Part shown: in pieces, positions 23,008 through 30,307 of the stretch | Position numbering within the stretch: position 1 is the first letter of the stretch | Layout of the letters: each line of letters begins with the position of its first letter | Source of the DNA: Brevundimonas sp. | Lineage (GTDB): Bacteria > Pseudomonadota > Alphaproteobacteria > Caulobacterales > Caulobacteraceae | Length of the DNA: 30,307 nucleotides | Direction of reading: 5' to 3' | Assembly (NCBI GenBank): GCA_031119155.1 | Contig: JAVHYH010000003.1 | Span: 1-30,307, forward strand | Notes under the pieces: generated by a model | What the model was told of the DNA's origin: nothing | Databases searched by the model: none | Seen by the model: only the letters and a program-made list of their open reading frames with translations | Translations under genes and position numbers: made by a program

Positions 23008-23421
23008 TCAGGGGATCGGGGACGAGGCGGCCTCGCCGTTGCGGACCGAGGGCGAGCACGAGCTGGCGCAGGCCATCTCGGTCGCCTGTGCGCCGCGCCA
23101 CACCCGGACCCGGCCGCCGCCGTCGCCGGCGGTGACCACGACCTGGCTTTGGAAGACGGTGCGGCCGATCGGATCCACCGCGACGACCTCCGTCACTCCA
23201 TAACCCTTGCCGGTGATGTAGAGCGTATTGGCGTCGACGACCGTCACATCGGCGATGGCGGGGTTGCCCACGATCACCGAGGCGGCCGAACCGCGCATCT
23301 GCACGCGCCGCGCCTGATCGATCTCGACGTTCAGGCTGGCGGACTGGGCCACGACGACGGCCGGAACAGCCATGACGACTGCGGCGGCGAGGGTGGCGAC
23401 AAGGCGGGTCGGACGAGGCAT
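23008..23421 (-). CDS. Secreted pilus-assembly N-terminal-domain protein
   Basis: The 137-residue product has a signal peptide (MPRPTRLVATLAAAVVMAVP..., likely cut after VVVA near residue 25). Its domain is like the secretin N-terminal region of CpaC (T2SS/T3SS pilus N): QARRVQMRGSAASVIVGNPAIADVTVVDANTLYITGKG is the family pattern (shown in part), then GVTEVVAVDPIGR. It lacks the secretin pore domain, so it is a stand-alone periplasmic accessory, perhaps bound to the CpaC secretin. Two Cys (ACASSC) in the tail may bond. It heads the operon with two TadE-like genes and is divergent from pilA. Confidence 0.82.
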   Translation of the reverse strand: MPRPTRLVATLAAAVVMAVPAVVVAQSASLNVEIDQARRVQMRGSAASVIVGNPAIADVTVVDANTLYITGKGYGVTEVVAVDPIGRTVFQSQVVVTAGDGGGRVRVWRGAQATEMACASSCSPSVRNGEAASSPIP

Positions 23422-23533
23422 GGCGGTCGGCTTTCAATGGCAGGCGCGCGCGTGAGCGTGGCCCGGACACTGCCGCTCCAATCCTCAAGAAAGTCTGAAA
23501 TGAGCATTGGAGGCCCTCGGGAGGCCCTCAAAC

Positions 23534-23547
23534 CACTAACTTTAGTG
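23534..23547. promoter_or_regulatory. Near-perfect palindrome between the divergent pilus operons
   Basis: CACTAA (23534-23539) and TTAGTG (23542-23547) are separated by ct. The 291-bp gap 23422-23712 holds the promoters for the minus operon and pilA1; also in it is TTAACC (23606-23611). A regulator is not identified. Confidence 0.4.
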
Positions 23548-23712
23548 AGCTTTGCTGCGTTTTCTTAGAGTAAACCCGCCGGTAACCAAGAGCGCAGACC
23601 GGAATTTAACCGATCCGGGCGATAACCATCCTGCGTTTTGGGGGTCCAGCGGGCTGCCGGCTCCCCCCGCGTCAGTTAGCTCGCTACACCTCGATCCATA
23701 GGGATAAACACA

Positions 23713-23892
23713 ATGACCAAGTTCGTTTCGAAGTTCATGTCCGACGAGTCGGGCGCCACCGCCATCGAGTACGGCCTGATCGCCGCCCTGATCGCCGTCG
23801 TGATCATCTCGGCCGTGACCGCGCTGGGCTCGACCATCAAGACCAAGTTCAACGCTGTCGTGAGCGGCATGGGCGGCACCCCGGGCACCTAA
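23713..23892 (+). CDS. pilA: Flp-family type IVc pilin, copy 1
   Basis: The 59-residue prepilin is the major subunit of the Flp/Tad pilus. MTKFVSKFMSDESGATAIEY is its N terminus: prepilin peptidase would cut at the Gly (SG|ATAIEYGLIAALIAVVIIS), with Glu at mature position 5 and the Flp-motif EYGLIAA. A hydrophobic helix and short tail NAVVSGMGGTPGT follow. Start ATG 23713 has AGGGA about 8 nt upstream. A strong terminator comes 28 bp after the stop, so it can be made as a monocistronic message. It is nearly identical to the next gene (two residue changes). Confidence 0.97.
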   Translation: MTKFVSKFMSDESGATAIEYGLIAALIAVVIISAVTALGSTIKTKFNAVVSGMGGTPGT

Positions 23893-23919
23893 GCCTGGCG
23901 GAAACGTCTTGAAACCGGC

Positions 23920-23959
23920 GAAGGGCCGGGGCGATACGCCCCGGCCCTTCTGCTTTTTT
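23920..23959 (+). terminator. Intrinsic terminator after pilA copy 1
   Basis: A perfect 14-bp stem (23920-23933 with 23937-23950) and a 3-nt loop (ata) are followed by ctgc and six T. It is the strongest terminator in the window. Confidence 0.93.
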
Positions 23960-24124
23960 CAGACATGCGAGGGCCATTTTACAGTAACGCCCCGGTAAGC
24001 ACGTCCATACGCGCAAGTTTAACCTCGGCTGTATCAGACTGCATCTCGTTCAGGGGGGCACGGCGGGAAACCGTTTTCCCTGACTGCCTATCAGTCGACC
24101 CAACCTGGGAAAAAGGGAAAGCAG

Positions 24125-24304
24125 ATGACCAAGTTCATTTCGAAGTTCGTGTCCGACGAGTCGGGCGCCACCGCCATCGAGTATGGCCTGATCGCCGCCC
24201 TGATCGCCGTCGTGATCATCTCGGCCGTGACCGCGCTGGGCTCGACCATCAAGACCAAGTTCAACGCCGTCGTGAGCGGCATGGGCGGCACCCCCGGCAC
24301 CTAA
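24125..24304 (+). CDS. pilA: Flp-family type IVc pilin, copy 2
   Basis: This second 59-residue prepilin differs from copy 1 only at residues 5 (Ile for Val) and 9 (Val for Met), both in the short leader removed by prepilin peptidase, so the mature pilins are identical. DNA identity is very high over the coding region, while the flanks differ. AGGGA lies 7 nt before ATG 24125. The 232-bp gap between the two copies carries the first terminator and TTAACC (24019-24024), so each copy probably has its own promoter. Confidence 0.97.
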   Translation: MTKFISKFVSDESGATAIEYGLIAALIAVVIISAVTALGSTIKTKFNAVVSGMGGTPGT

Positions 24305-24331
24305 GCCTCAGGGACCATCCAGAAGATCGGC

Positions 24332-24365
24332 AGGGCCGGAGCGGAAACGCTCCGGCCCTTTGTGT
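24332..24365 (+). terminator. Intrinsic terminator after pilA copy 2
   Basis: A 12-bp stem (24332-24343 with 24348-24359) closed by a GAAA loop is followed by ttgtgttg. Core bases (agggccgg) match those of the first pilA terminator although the flanks differ. The weaker T-tract may allow some readthrough into cpaA. Confidence 0.82.
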
Positions 24366-24414
24366 TGCGGGCATGTGGGAAACGCGGTCTTAACCGTGAT
24401 GACGGCAGGGTCGG

Positions 24415-24930
24415 ATGATGGAAACCGTGTCCCTGATCCTTCTGGGCGTCATGCCTCTTCTGGTCATCGTCGGAGGGCTCAGCGACCTGACCACGATGCG
24501 GATTCCGAACTGGATCTCGCTGGCGCTGATCGCCGGCTTCCTGCCCGCCGCTCTCGCCGTAGGCCTGCCGCTGACGCAGCTCGGCGTGCATTTCGCCGTG
24601 GCCTTTGCGGCCCTGCTGGTCGGAATGGGCATGTTCGCCCTGCGCTGGATCGGTGGAGGCGACGCCAAGCTGATGGCCTCGGCCTGTCTGTGGCTGGGGT
24701 TCCAGGGGTCCGGCATGTTCCTGCTCTGGACGGCGCTGGTCGGTGGCCTGTTCTGCCTGTTCCTGATCTTCGCCCGCTTCCATTCGCGCCCCTATCTGGC
24801 CGGCGCGCCCGGCTGGATCGTCACCCTGATGGAGCCGAAGGGCGACATTCCCTATGGCGTGGCCATCGCGGCCGGCGCCCTGATGGCCTACCCGTCATCC
24901 GCACTGGTGATGCTTTTCATCGCCGGATAG
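24415..24930 (+). CDS. cpaA: Prepilin peptidase CpaA (TadV type)
   Basis: CpaA cuts the leader from Flp prepilin and pseudopilins in the inner membrane. The 171-residue protein has about five to six membrane segments and both catalytic Asp motifs of A24 aspartic peptidases: GGLSDLTTMRIPNWIS with Asp24 and IGGGDAKLMA with Asp83. It lacks the methyltransferase domain of large type IV peptidases, as usual for the Tad type. Two adjacent ATGs (24415 and 24418) are equally possible. It lies 50 bp after the pilA2 terminator with TTAACC (24390-24395) between, and 112 bp before cpaB. Confidence 0.94.
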   Translation: MMETVSLILLGVMPLLVIVGGLSDLTTMRIPNWISLALIAGFLPAALAVGLPLTQLGVHFAVAFAALLVGMGMFALRWIGGGDAKLMASACLWLGFQGSGMFLLWTALVGGLFCLFLIFARFHSRPYLAGAPGWIVTLMEPKGDIPYGVAIAAGALMAYPSSALVMLFIAG

Positions 24931-24947
24931 GCGGCCCTGTGGATGAC

Positions 24948-24964
24948 TTAGGCCCGCGTTAACC
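24948..24964 (+). promoter_or_regulatory. CtrA-like site upstream of cpaB
   Basis: TTAG (24948-24951), seven bases and TTAACC (24959-24964) match the CtrA pattern TTAA-N7-TTAA at seven of eight positions. A further gttaac lies at 24981-24986. In Caulobacter, CtrA activates pilus genes; the link here is inference. Confidence 0.5.
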
Positions 24965-25042
24965 CGCACCCGGCATGGTCGTTAACGGTAGGGGGCCGAA
25001 GGACCGATTCACGTGTCCGGGTTGGCCCGCCGGAGACCGTCG

Positions 25043-25966
25043 ATGAAGCCTGCCCGTATCATCGTGATCTGCATCGCCGCCGTGGCCGCCATCGGCCTGG
25101 CGCTGGTCGTTCGCGCCATGGGATCCTCTTCGGGGCAACCCACAGCCGTCGCCACCGCCGAGCCGGTCGAGACGAGGCCCATGGCCAAGGTTCTGGTCGC
25201 CGCCAAGGATCTCCAGCCCGGTCAACGCCTGACCGAAGGCGACATGGAATGGAAGGAATGGCCGGCTGACGAGGTCAATCCGGTCTTCATCACCGACGGC
25301 TCCGTGCCGATCCCCTCGGCTGACGCAGCCCCCGCGCCCGAGACGGTGGAAGGCAAGCCCGCAGGCGCGGTCGCCTCGGTGACCCGCGCCGCCACGAATC
25401 TGGCGACCGGGGGCGCCAAGGCCGACTATGTCGGATCGGTCGTCCGTGAACCTATCCTCGCCGGCGAACCCATCGTGATGCGCAAGATCGTGCGCGCCGG
25501 GGACAGCGGCTACATGGCCGCCTATCTGGAGCCGGGCATGCGCGCCATGGCCATCCGGGTGACGGTCGAGACCGCCGCCGGCGGCTTCATCCTGCCGGGC
25601 GACCGCGTGGACGTGGTCCTGACCCGCGAAACCAATCTTTCGAATGTCGGCACGTCCGAAGGCGACCGTCCGAAATTCACCGCCGGCACGGTCATGCAGA
25701 ACATCAAGGTTCTGGCCATCGACCAGTCGACCCGCGCCGGCGATGACGAACAGGCCGTGATCGGCGCCACCGCGACGCTGGAAGTCGGCCCGCGCGACGC
25801 CGAGGCCCTCGCGCTCGCCAAGTCCGAGGGCGAACTGAGCCTGGTGCTGCGTTCCTATGCCGATACGGCCGGTCCGTCGGGACGCACGGCGACCCCGACA
25901 GCGCGGCAGGCTTCGGCGGTTCGGGTCTATCGTGGCGGCGCGCCGGAAGTGGTGGTGGTCCAATGA
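25043..25966 (+). CDS. cpaB: Flp pilus assembly protein CpaB (RcpC type)
   Basis: CpaB is a periplasmic, membrane-anchored assembly protein that works with the CpaC secretin. The 307-residue product has an N-terminal anchor (MKPARIIVICIAAVAAIGLA), a SAF-like domain (VLVAAKDLQPGQRLTEGDMEWKEWP, about 56-80), VREPILAGEPIVMRKIV, and the RcpC pattern GMRAMAIRVTVETAAGGFILPGDRVDVVLT (in part). I chose ATG 25043 (GGAG about 8 nt upstream) over an in-frame GTG at 25013. The stop overlaps the cpaC start (ATGA). Confidence 0.93.
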   Translation: MKPARIIVICIAAVAAIGLALVVRAMGSSSGQPTAVATAEPVETRPMAKVLVAAKDLQPGQRLTEGDMEWKEWPADEVNPVFITDGSVPIPSADAAPAPETVEGKPAGAVASVTRAATNLATGGAKADYVGSVVREPILAGEPIVMRKIVRAGDSGYMAAYLEPGMRAMAIRVTVETAAGGFILPGDRVDVVLTRETNLSNVGTSEGDRPKFTAGTVMQNIKVLAIDQSTRAGDDEQAVIGATATLEVGPRDAEALALAKSEGELSLVLRSYADTAGPSGRTATPTARQASAVRVYRGGAPEVVVVQ

Positions 25967-27375
25967 AGCGCTTCATCGCTGTCGCCCTGGCGGCCCTGAC
26001 GGTCGTCGCGACCAGCCCGGTCGCTCCCGCCCAGGCCCAGAACCGGGCCGCCGTCTCCATGGGCGCCCAGGCCCAGCTGATCAGTCTGCCGCGCGGCTCC
26101 TCCATGGCGGTCGATCTGCCTGCGGACGCCCGGGATGTGATCGTGCCGAACCCGGTCGTGGCCGAGGCCATGCTGCATTCGCCGCGCCGCATCACCATCA
26201 TCGGCCTGCAGCCGGGTGAAACCGATGCGGTCGTGCTGGACAGCGCGGGCCGCACCATCCTGTCGCTGCGCATTCGCGTCGATGCCGGCGTTTCGGCCCT
26301 GCAGGACACGCTCAACCGCGTGATGCCGAACGCCAACGTCCGCGCCGAGGCGGTCAACGACAGCATCATTCTGACCGGTACGGTCTTCAGCCCCGGCGAA
26401 TCCGATCGCGCCAGCCAGGTCGCCCGCGCCTTCGTCGCCACCCCGGACAAGGTCATCAACATGATGACCATCGCCGGTTCCGATCAGGTCATGGTCCGGG
26501 CCCGCATCGTCGAGGTGCAGCGCACCGCCATCAAGCAACTGGGTTTTGACGCCACGGCGGTCCTCGCCAGTGTCGGCAACGGACTCAGCCTGACCCAGGG
26601 CGCGACCTTCGCGGTCAACGGCAACCAGCTGGGCGGCGGGATCATCCGCTATCAGGACACCGCCGGCGACGGCTCCAGCACCAACGCCGCCCTGCGCGCC
26701 TTCGAGCGCGCCGGTCTGGTCCGCATTCTGGCGGAACCGAACATCACCACCGCCAACGGCGAGGCCGCCGAATTCCTGGCCGGTGGCGAGTTCCCGGTCC
26801 CGGTCGGTCAGGAAACCGACGAGGGCAGCACCAAGGTCAGCGTCGAGTTCAAACCCTACGGCGTGCGTCTGGCGGTTCGCCCGATCGTCCTGTCGCCGGG
26901 CCGCATCTCGCTGCAACTGTCGACCGAAGTCTCCGAGCTGACCCAGGTCGGCGCCTTCACCCTCGGCGGCGGTGCGGATCGCACCCTCGTCATTCCGGGC
27001 CTGAACGTGCGCCGGGCCTCGAACACGGTGGAGCTGCCCTCGGGCGGCTCGCTGATGATCGCCGGGCTGCTGCGCGAAGACACCCGCCAGAATATCGACT
27101 CCCTGCCGGCGCTGGGCGACCTGCCGGTGCTGGGCGCCCTGTTCCGCTCGCGGGACTACATCTCCGGCGAGACCGAGCTGGTGATCATCGTCGAGGCCTA
27201 CATCGTCTCGCCGACCGGCGCGGGGACCATGCAGACCCCCGCCGACGGCCTGCAGATCGCCAATGACGCCCAGACCCTGCTGTTCGGACAGCTGGACCAG
27301 CACTACGGGCCGCGCGGCGGAACCGCCGTGGCCGGGACCGGCTGGAACGGGCCTGTCGGCTATGTGATCGAATAA
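25963..27375 (+). CDS. cpaC: Flp pilus outer-membrane secretin CpaC
   Basis: CpaC forms the outer-membrane pore of the Flp pilus. The 470-residue product begins with a signal peptide (MKRFIAVALAALTVVATSP...AQAQ, cut near residue 27), then the secretin N-terminal domain (LPRGSSMAVDLPADARDVIV), a BON-like or N1 segment (SGVTVFSPGESDRA type; here GTVFSPGESDRASQVARAF) and the secretin domain. The latter shows ANGEAAEFLAGGEFPVPV, GVRLAVRPIVLSPGRISLQL and the C-terminal signature NTVELPSGGSLMIAGLLRED. It overlaps cpaB by 4 nt and is followed by cpaD 8 nt after. Confidence 0.95.
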   Translation: MKRFIAVALAALTVVATSPVAPAQAQNRAAVSMGAQAQLISLPRGSSMAVDLPADARDVIVPNPVVAEAMLHSPRRITIIGLQPGETDAVVLDSAGRTILSLRIRVDAGVSALQDTLNRVMPNANVRAEAVNDSIILTGTVFSPGESDRASQVARAFVATPDKVINMMTIAGSDQVMVRARIVEVQRTAIKQLGFDATAVLASVGNGLSLTQGATFAVNGNQLGGGIIRYQDTAGDGSSTNAALRAFERAGLVRILAEPNITTANGEAAEFLAGGEFPVPVGQETDEGSTKVSVEFKPYGVRLAVRPIVLSPGRISLQLSTEVSELTQVGAFTLGGGADRTLVIPGLNVRRASNTVELPSGGSLMIAGLLREDTRQNIDSLPALGDLPVLGALFRSRDYISGETELVIIVEAYIVSPTGAGTMQTPADGLQIANDAQTLLFGQLDQHYGPRGGTAVAGTGWNGPVGYVIE

Positions 27376-27383
27376 GGGCCCCG

Positions 27384-28046
27384 ATGATGATGCGCTCCCT
27401 TCTTCTCGCCTTCTCCGCCACGGCCCTGCTGGCCGGATGCGCCTCCACGGGTTCGGTTACGCCGCCGACCAACGCCCTGTCGCAATACGCCCTGCGGGTC
27501 GAGCCGGGCCTCGACCGTATCGCGCTGGCGGTTCACGAGGACGGGCTGTCGCCGAACCAGATCGCCGCCCTGCGCGATCTCGCGGTTCGCTACGCCGATA
27601 CCGGGACGGGCCGGATCCAGGTTCAGGGACCGGCGGGCGAAGACCCCGCCGCCTCGCGTCAGACCTGGGCCATCCGCTCGGCTCTGGAAGCCGCCGGCGT
27701 GCCGGGCCAGAACATCGAGGTCGCGGCCTACGACGCCCCCAACCCCCGCGCGCCTGTGCTGGCCGGGTTCGAGACGGTTCGCGCCGTTATCCCTAACTGC
27801 GCCGCCGAGCGCCGCGACATGGGCGGACGTTTCTCCAACGCCCCGTCGCTGGGCCTGGGTTGCGCCATCAACGCCAACATGGCCGCCCAGATCGCCGATC
27901 CGCGAGACATCGTCGGCGCCCGGGTGATGACGCCTGCCGATTCCGGCCGCGCCGCCGTGGTGTTCGACAACTACCGCAAGGGCCAGCCGACCGCCGCGCC
28001 GCAGGAAACCCTGGTTCAGGGCGCCATCGCTCAGGCTGTGGAATAG
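27384..28046 (+). CDS. cpaD: Flp pilus assembly lipoprotein CpaD
   Basis: CpaD is an outer-membrane lipoprotein that supports secretin assembly. The 220-residue product has a lipoprotein signal MMRSLLLAFSATALLAGCAS with lipobox LAGC (Cys at residue 19). RIQVQGPAGEDPAASRQTWA and GFGLGCAINANMAAQIADPRDIVG-like motifs (here LGLGCAINANMAAQIADPRD) are characteristic of CpaD, as is the closing GQPTAAP. It lies 8 bp after cpaC and 6 bp before cpaE, clearly one operon. The start could be any of three neighbouring ATGs. Confidence 0.94.
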   Translation: MMMRSLLLAFSATALLAGCASTGSVTPPTNALSQYALRVEPGLDRIALAVHEDGLSPNQIAALRDLAVRYADTGTGRIQVQGPAGEDPAASRQTWAIRSALEAAGVPGQNIEVAAYDAPNPRAPVLAGFETVRAVIPNCAAERRDMGGRFSNAPSLGLGCAINANMAAQIADPRDIVGARVMTPADSGRAAVVFDNYRKGQPTAAPQETLVQGAIAQAVE

Positions 28047-28052
28047 GTCGAG

Positions 28053-29609
28053 ATGAGCAACGCCTTCGCCCCCCGCCCATTCGAAGATTTCGAGGACGAC
28101 GAGTTCGACCTCGACATGGGCTATGTCGCCCAGGGTCCCGCCGGCCCCACCGGGGATGATCTCTCCCAGCCCTTCCCGGGCGAGGCGCCGATCATCGAAG
28201 GCGATGTGGAGCGTCGTCCGCCGCTGCAGTTCACCGCCCCGGCGGTCCCGACGGCTCCGCCGGTTCCGCAGCAACACACGACCCTGTCGGAGCCCGAAGC
28301 GCCGGGCGCCGAGTTCAACCCGGTCGGCGATCTGGTCGCCGGCGCCCAGGCCGCCTTCTCGCCGCCCGTCATCGGCGGTCAGACGGTCGAGGTGTCGGTG
28401 CCGCGCATCGCCATCCACGTCTTCGCCGAACGTCAGGACACCCTCGCCGCCGCCGAGCGCGCGGGGCAGGACCGTCGCCTGTCGCGCGCCACGACCCAGA
28501 TCCGGGTCGGGGGTGTCGCCGCAGCCGTCGAGGCCTATCAGCACGAGCCGACCCCGCCGCTGATCGTGGTCGAATGCCTGAAGGACCCGCAGACCCTGCT
28601 GTGGGAAGTCGACCAACTGGCCGAGGTCTGTGACGCCGGCACCAAGGTGGTCGTCATCGGCGCCACCAACGACATCCTGCTGTTCCGCGAGCTGATGCGC
28701 CGCGGCGTCAGCGAATACCTGGTCGCCCCGCTGCAACCGCTGCAACTGATCGCGGCGATCGGCGGCCTGTTCGCCGATCCGGCCCAGCCCTTCGTCGGCC
28801 GTTCGATCGCCTTCGTCGGCGCGCGCGGCGGTTCGGGGGCCAGCTCGGTCGCGCACAACACCGCCTATGCGATGTCCGAGCGGATCGGCGCCAACACCGT
28901 CATCGTCGATTATGACCTGCCGTTCGGCACCGCCGGCCTGGACTTCAACCAGGATCCGCTGAATGGCGTGGCCGACGCCCTGTCGCAGCCGGATCGTCTG
29001 GACCCGGTGCTGCTGGACCGGATGATGGTTCGCTGCACCGACAAGCTGAGCCTGTTCGCCGCCCCGGCCACGCTGGACACCGACTGGGAGATCAGCTCGG
29101 AGGCCTTCGAGGAGGTGACGACCCAGATCCGCGCCACCGCCCCCTTCGTGGTGCTGGACCTGCCGCACGTCTGGTCGTCGTGGATGCGCCGCACCCTGAT
29201 CAGCGCCGACGAGGTGGTGGTTGTCGCCACGCCCGATCTGGCCTCGCTGCGCAACGCCAAGAACATGATCGACCTGATCAAGCAGGGCCGTCCGAACGAC
29301 GCCCCGCCGCGTCTGGTCCTCAATCAGGTCGGCGTGCCCGGTCGTCCGGAAATCCCCGCCAAGGAGTTCGGTGCGGCTCTGGGCGTGCACCCCAGCCTGA
29401 TCATCCCGTTCGACGCCAAGACCTTCGGCGCGGCGGCCAACAATGGTCAGATGATCCTGGACGCCGGCGCCAAGACCAAGGCCGCGGAGGCCTTCCAGAC
29501 GCTGGCGCAGATCGTCTCGCGCCGCGAGATCCCGCTGCTGGCCGGTCCCAGCGCGGCCAAGGCGGGCGGCAAGTCCATGTTCTCTGGCCTGTTCAGGAAG
29601 AAGTCGTAA
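28053..29609 (+). CDS. cpaE: Pilus assembly/polar-localisation ATPase CpaE
   Basis: CpaE is a MinD/ParA-like ATPase that positions the Flp pilus machine at the pole. The 518-residue product has a proline-rich acidic N-terminal part (about 1-110), a receiver-like domain (about 120-240, without an obvious phospho-acceptor pattern), and a MinD-like ATPase domain. The latter starts GRSIAFVGARGGSGASSVAHN (in part) with a deviant Walker A, then VIVDYDLPFGTAGLDFNQDP and FVVLDLPHVWSSWMRR. The C terminus ends FSGLFRKKS. It starts 6 bp after cpaD; cpaF begins 3 bp after its stop. Confidence 0.95.
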   Translation: MSNAFAPRPFEDFEDDEFDLDMGYVAQGPAGPTGDDLSQPFPGEAPIIEGDVERRPPLQFTAPAVPTAPPVPQQHTTLSEPEAPGAEFNPVGDLVAGAQAAFSPPVIGGQTVEVSVPRIAIHVFAERQDTLAAAERAGQDRRLSRATTQIRVGGVAAAVEAYQHEPTPPLIVVECLKDPQTLLWEVDQLAEVCDAGTKVVVIGATNDILLFRELMRRGVSEYLVAPLQPLQLIAAIGGLFADPAQPFVGRSIAFVGARGGSGASSVAHNTAYAMSERIGANTVIVDYDLPFGTAGLDFNQDPLNGVADALSQPDRLDPVLLDRMMVRCTDKLSLFAAPATLDTDWEISSEAFEEVTTQIRATAPFVVLDLPHVWSSWMRRTLISADEVVVVATPDLASLRNAKNMIDLIKQGRPNDAPPRLVLNQVGVPGRPEIPAKEFGAALGVHPSLIIPFDAKTFGAAANNGQMILDAGAKTKAAEAFQTLAQIVSRREIPLLAGPSAAKAGGKSMFSGLFRKKS

Positions 29610-29612
29610 GGC

Positions 29613-30307
29613 GTGTTCGGCAAGCGCACAGGTCAACCCGGCAGTTCACCCGCCGCGCCCCGTCCGGCGCCGGCGGCCCCACAGCCCGCGCCTTCCGCTG
29701 AGCCGAACTTCCAGCCGCAACAAGGGATCCAGACCCAAGCCTTCGCCTTCGGCGGCGAGGGCGATGTTCTGGAGGCTCCGCGTCCGCAGACGACGCCCTC
29801 CGCCGCGCCGGCCGGCGCGGACCGTCTCGACGCCCTGGCCACCCGGCCCAAGCCCGCCGCCCCCGCGCCCCAGAACGGTCCCGGCCCCAAGGCCACGCCC
29901 GGCTTCGAACAGCTGAAAAAGGCCCAGCAGGTCGCCGAGATCGTCCGCGAGCAGTCGGACTATTATCACGCCACGAAGACGACGATCTTCAACGCGCTGA
30001 TGAACACCATCGACCTGGCCCAGCTGGCCCAGCTCGACCCGAAGACCGCCGCCGAGGAAATCCGCGACATCGTCGCCGAACTGGTGGCGATCAAGAACGT
30101 CTCCATGTCGGTGGCCGAGCAGGAGCACCTGGTTCAGGACATCGTCAACGATGTGCTGGGCTATGGCCCGCTGGAGCCGCTGCTGGCCCGTGACGACATC
30201 GCCGACATCATGGTCAACGGCGCCGGACGTGTGTTCATCGAAGTCGGCGGCAAGGTCCAGCTGACCAACGTCCGCTTCCGCGACAACGCCCAGCTGATGA
30301 ACATCTG
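29613..30307 (+). CDS. cpaF: Flp pilus assembly ATPase CpaF (cut by window edge)
   Basis: CpaF is the hexameric VirB11-like ATPase that drives Flp pilus extension (and in Caulobacter, retraction). 231 codons are visible from a GTG start 3 nt after cpaE: a Pro/Ala-rich tail (about 8-95), then the conserved N-terminal domain with VAEIVREQSDYYH, FNALMNTIDLAQLAQLDPKT, EEIRDIVAELVA and NDVLGYGPLEPLLARDDIADIMVNG (in part). The Walker motifs lie beyond the edge. The N-terminal extension is longer than in many CpaF proteins, in line with Caulobacter relatives. Confidence 0.94.
   Translation, partial: MFGKRTGQPGSSPAAPRPAPAAPQPAPSAEPNFQPQQGIQTQAFAFGGEGDVLEAPRPQTTPSAAPAGADRLDALATRPKPAAPAPQNGPGPKATPGFEQLKKAQQVAEIVREQSDYYHATKTTIFNALMNTIDLAQLAQLDPKTAAEEIRDIVAELVAIKNVSMSVAEQEHLVQDIVNDVLGYGPLEPLLARDDIADIMVNGAGRVFIEVGGKVQLTNVRFRDNAQLMNI

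Noticed and set aside
23676..23888. Matching minus-strand frames in both pilA genes (also 24091-24300)
   Set aside because: They repeat only because the two pilA genes are duplicates; they are antisense shadows, not a repeated small-protein family.
27360..29636. Open frame of 758 codons on the minus strand
   Set aside because: Antisense to cpaD and cpaE; codon bias belongs to the plus-strand genes.

Overview
The window looks like chromosomal DNA of a Caulobacterales alphaproteobacterium, most likely Brevundimonas or a close relative. This is inferred from the high GC content with strongly GC-ending codons, the divergent hemC/tsaD block, and a complete Caulobacter-type order of Flp (type IVc) pilus genes: pilA, cpaA, cpaB, cpaC, cpaD, cpaE, cpaF. 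No database search was possible, so the genus is a judgement.

Left chromosomal part (1-6382). On the minus strand are the start of nusA and all of rimP, preceded by a terminator-like hairpin, then a small membrane protein. On the plus strand a small tyrosine-phosphatase-like gene is coupled to bioY (biotin uptake). Facing them on the minus strand are trmB, metK (TTG start, palindromic operator), a membrane protein, and a LuxR-type HTH gene that contains a second, nested small gene.

Integrated element (about 6383-13502, 7.1 kb). A 47-bp direct repeat of the 3' part of tRNA-Thr(CGU) bounds the element; the intact tRNA gene is at the right end. Inside are a tyrosine integrase, a probable HUH-type endonuclease followed by a long hairpin, a small unknown gene, a Schlafen/AlbA_2-type protein, a two-gene minus-strand unit (a hydrophobic glycine-rich protein and a class III nucleotide-cyclase-like protein), and an AlpA-type excisionase/regulator. 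Paired 8-bp motifs with 11-bp spacing lie just inside both ends and are probably integrase arm sites. The cargo resembles an anti-phage or signalling island on a mobilisable element or phage satellite, and the cyclase pair is the best candidate here for an undescribed system.

Middle chromosomal part (13503-21929). hemD and hemC (minus) are divergent from tsaD, gpsA and a Rieske protein (plus). A methyltransferase gene (minus) follows. Next come an inverted pair of REP-like repeats, then a plus-strand run: membrane protein, winged-helix regulator, LipA-type phosphatase and pabB.

Right part (21926-30307). This is a Tad/Cpa pilus locus. A minus-strand operon encodes a secreted secretin-N-domain protein and two TadE-like pseudopilins. 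Divergently on the plus strand are two tandem, nearly identical pilA genes, each with its own strong terminator, then cpaA to cpaF; cpaF runs off the window. TTAACC motifs resembling CtrA half-sites occur before pilA1, pilA2, cpaA and cpaB, which would fit cell-cycle control as known in Caulobacter.
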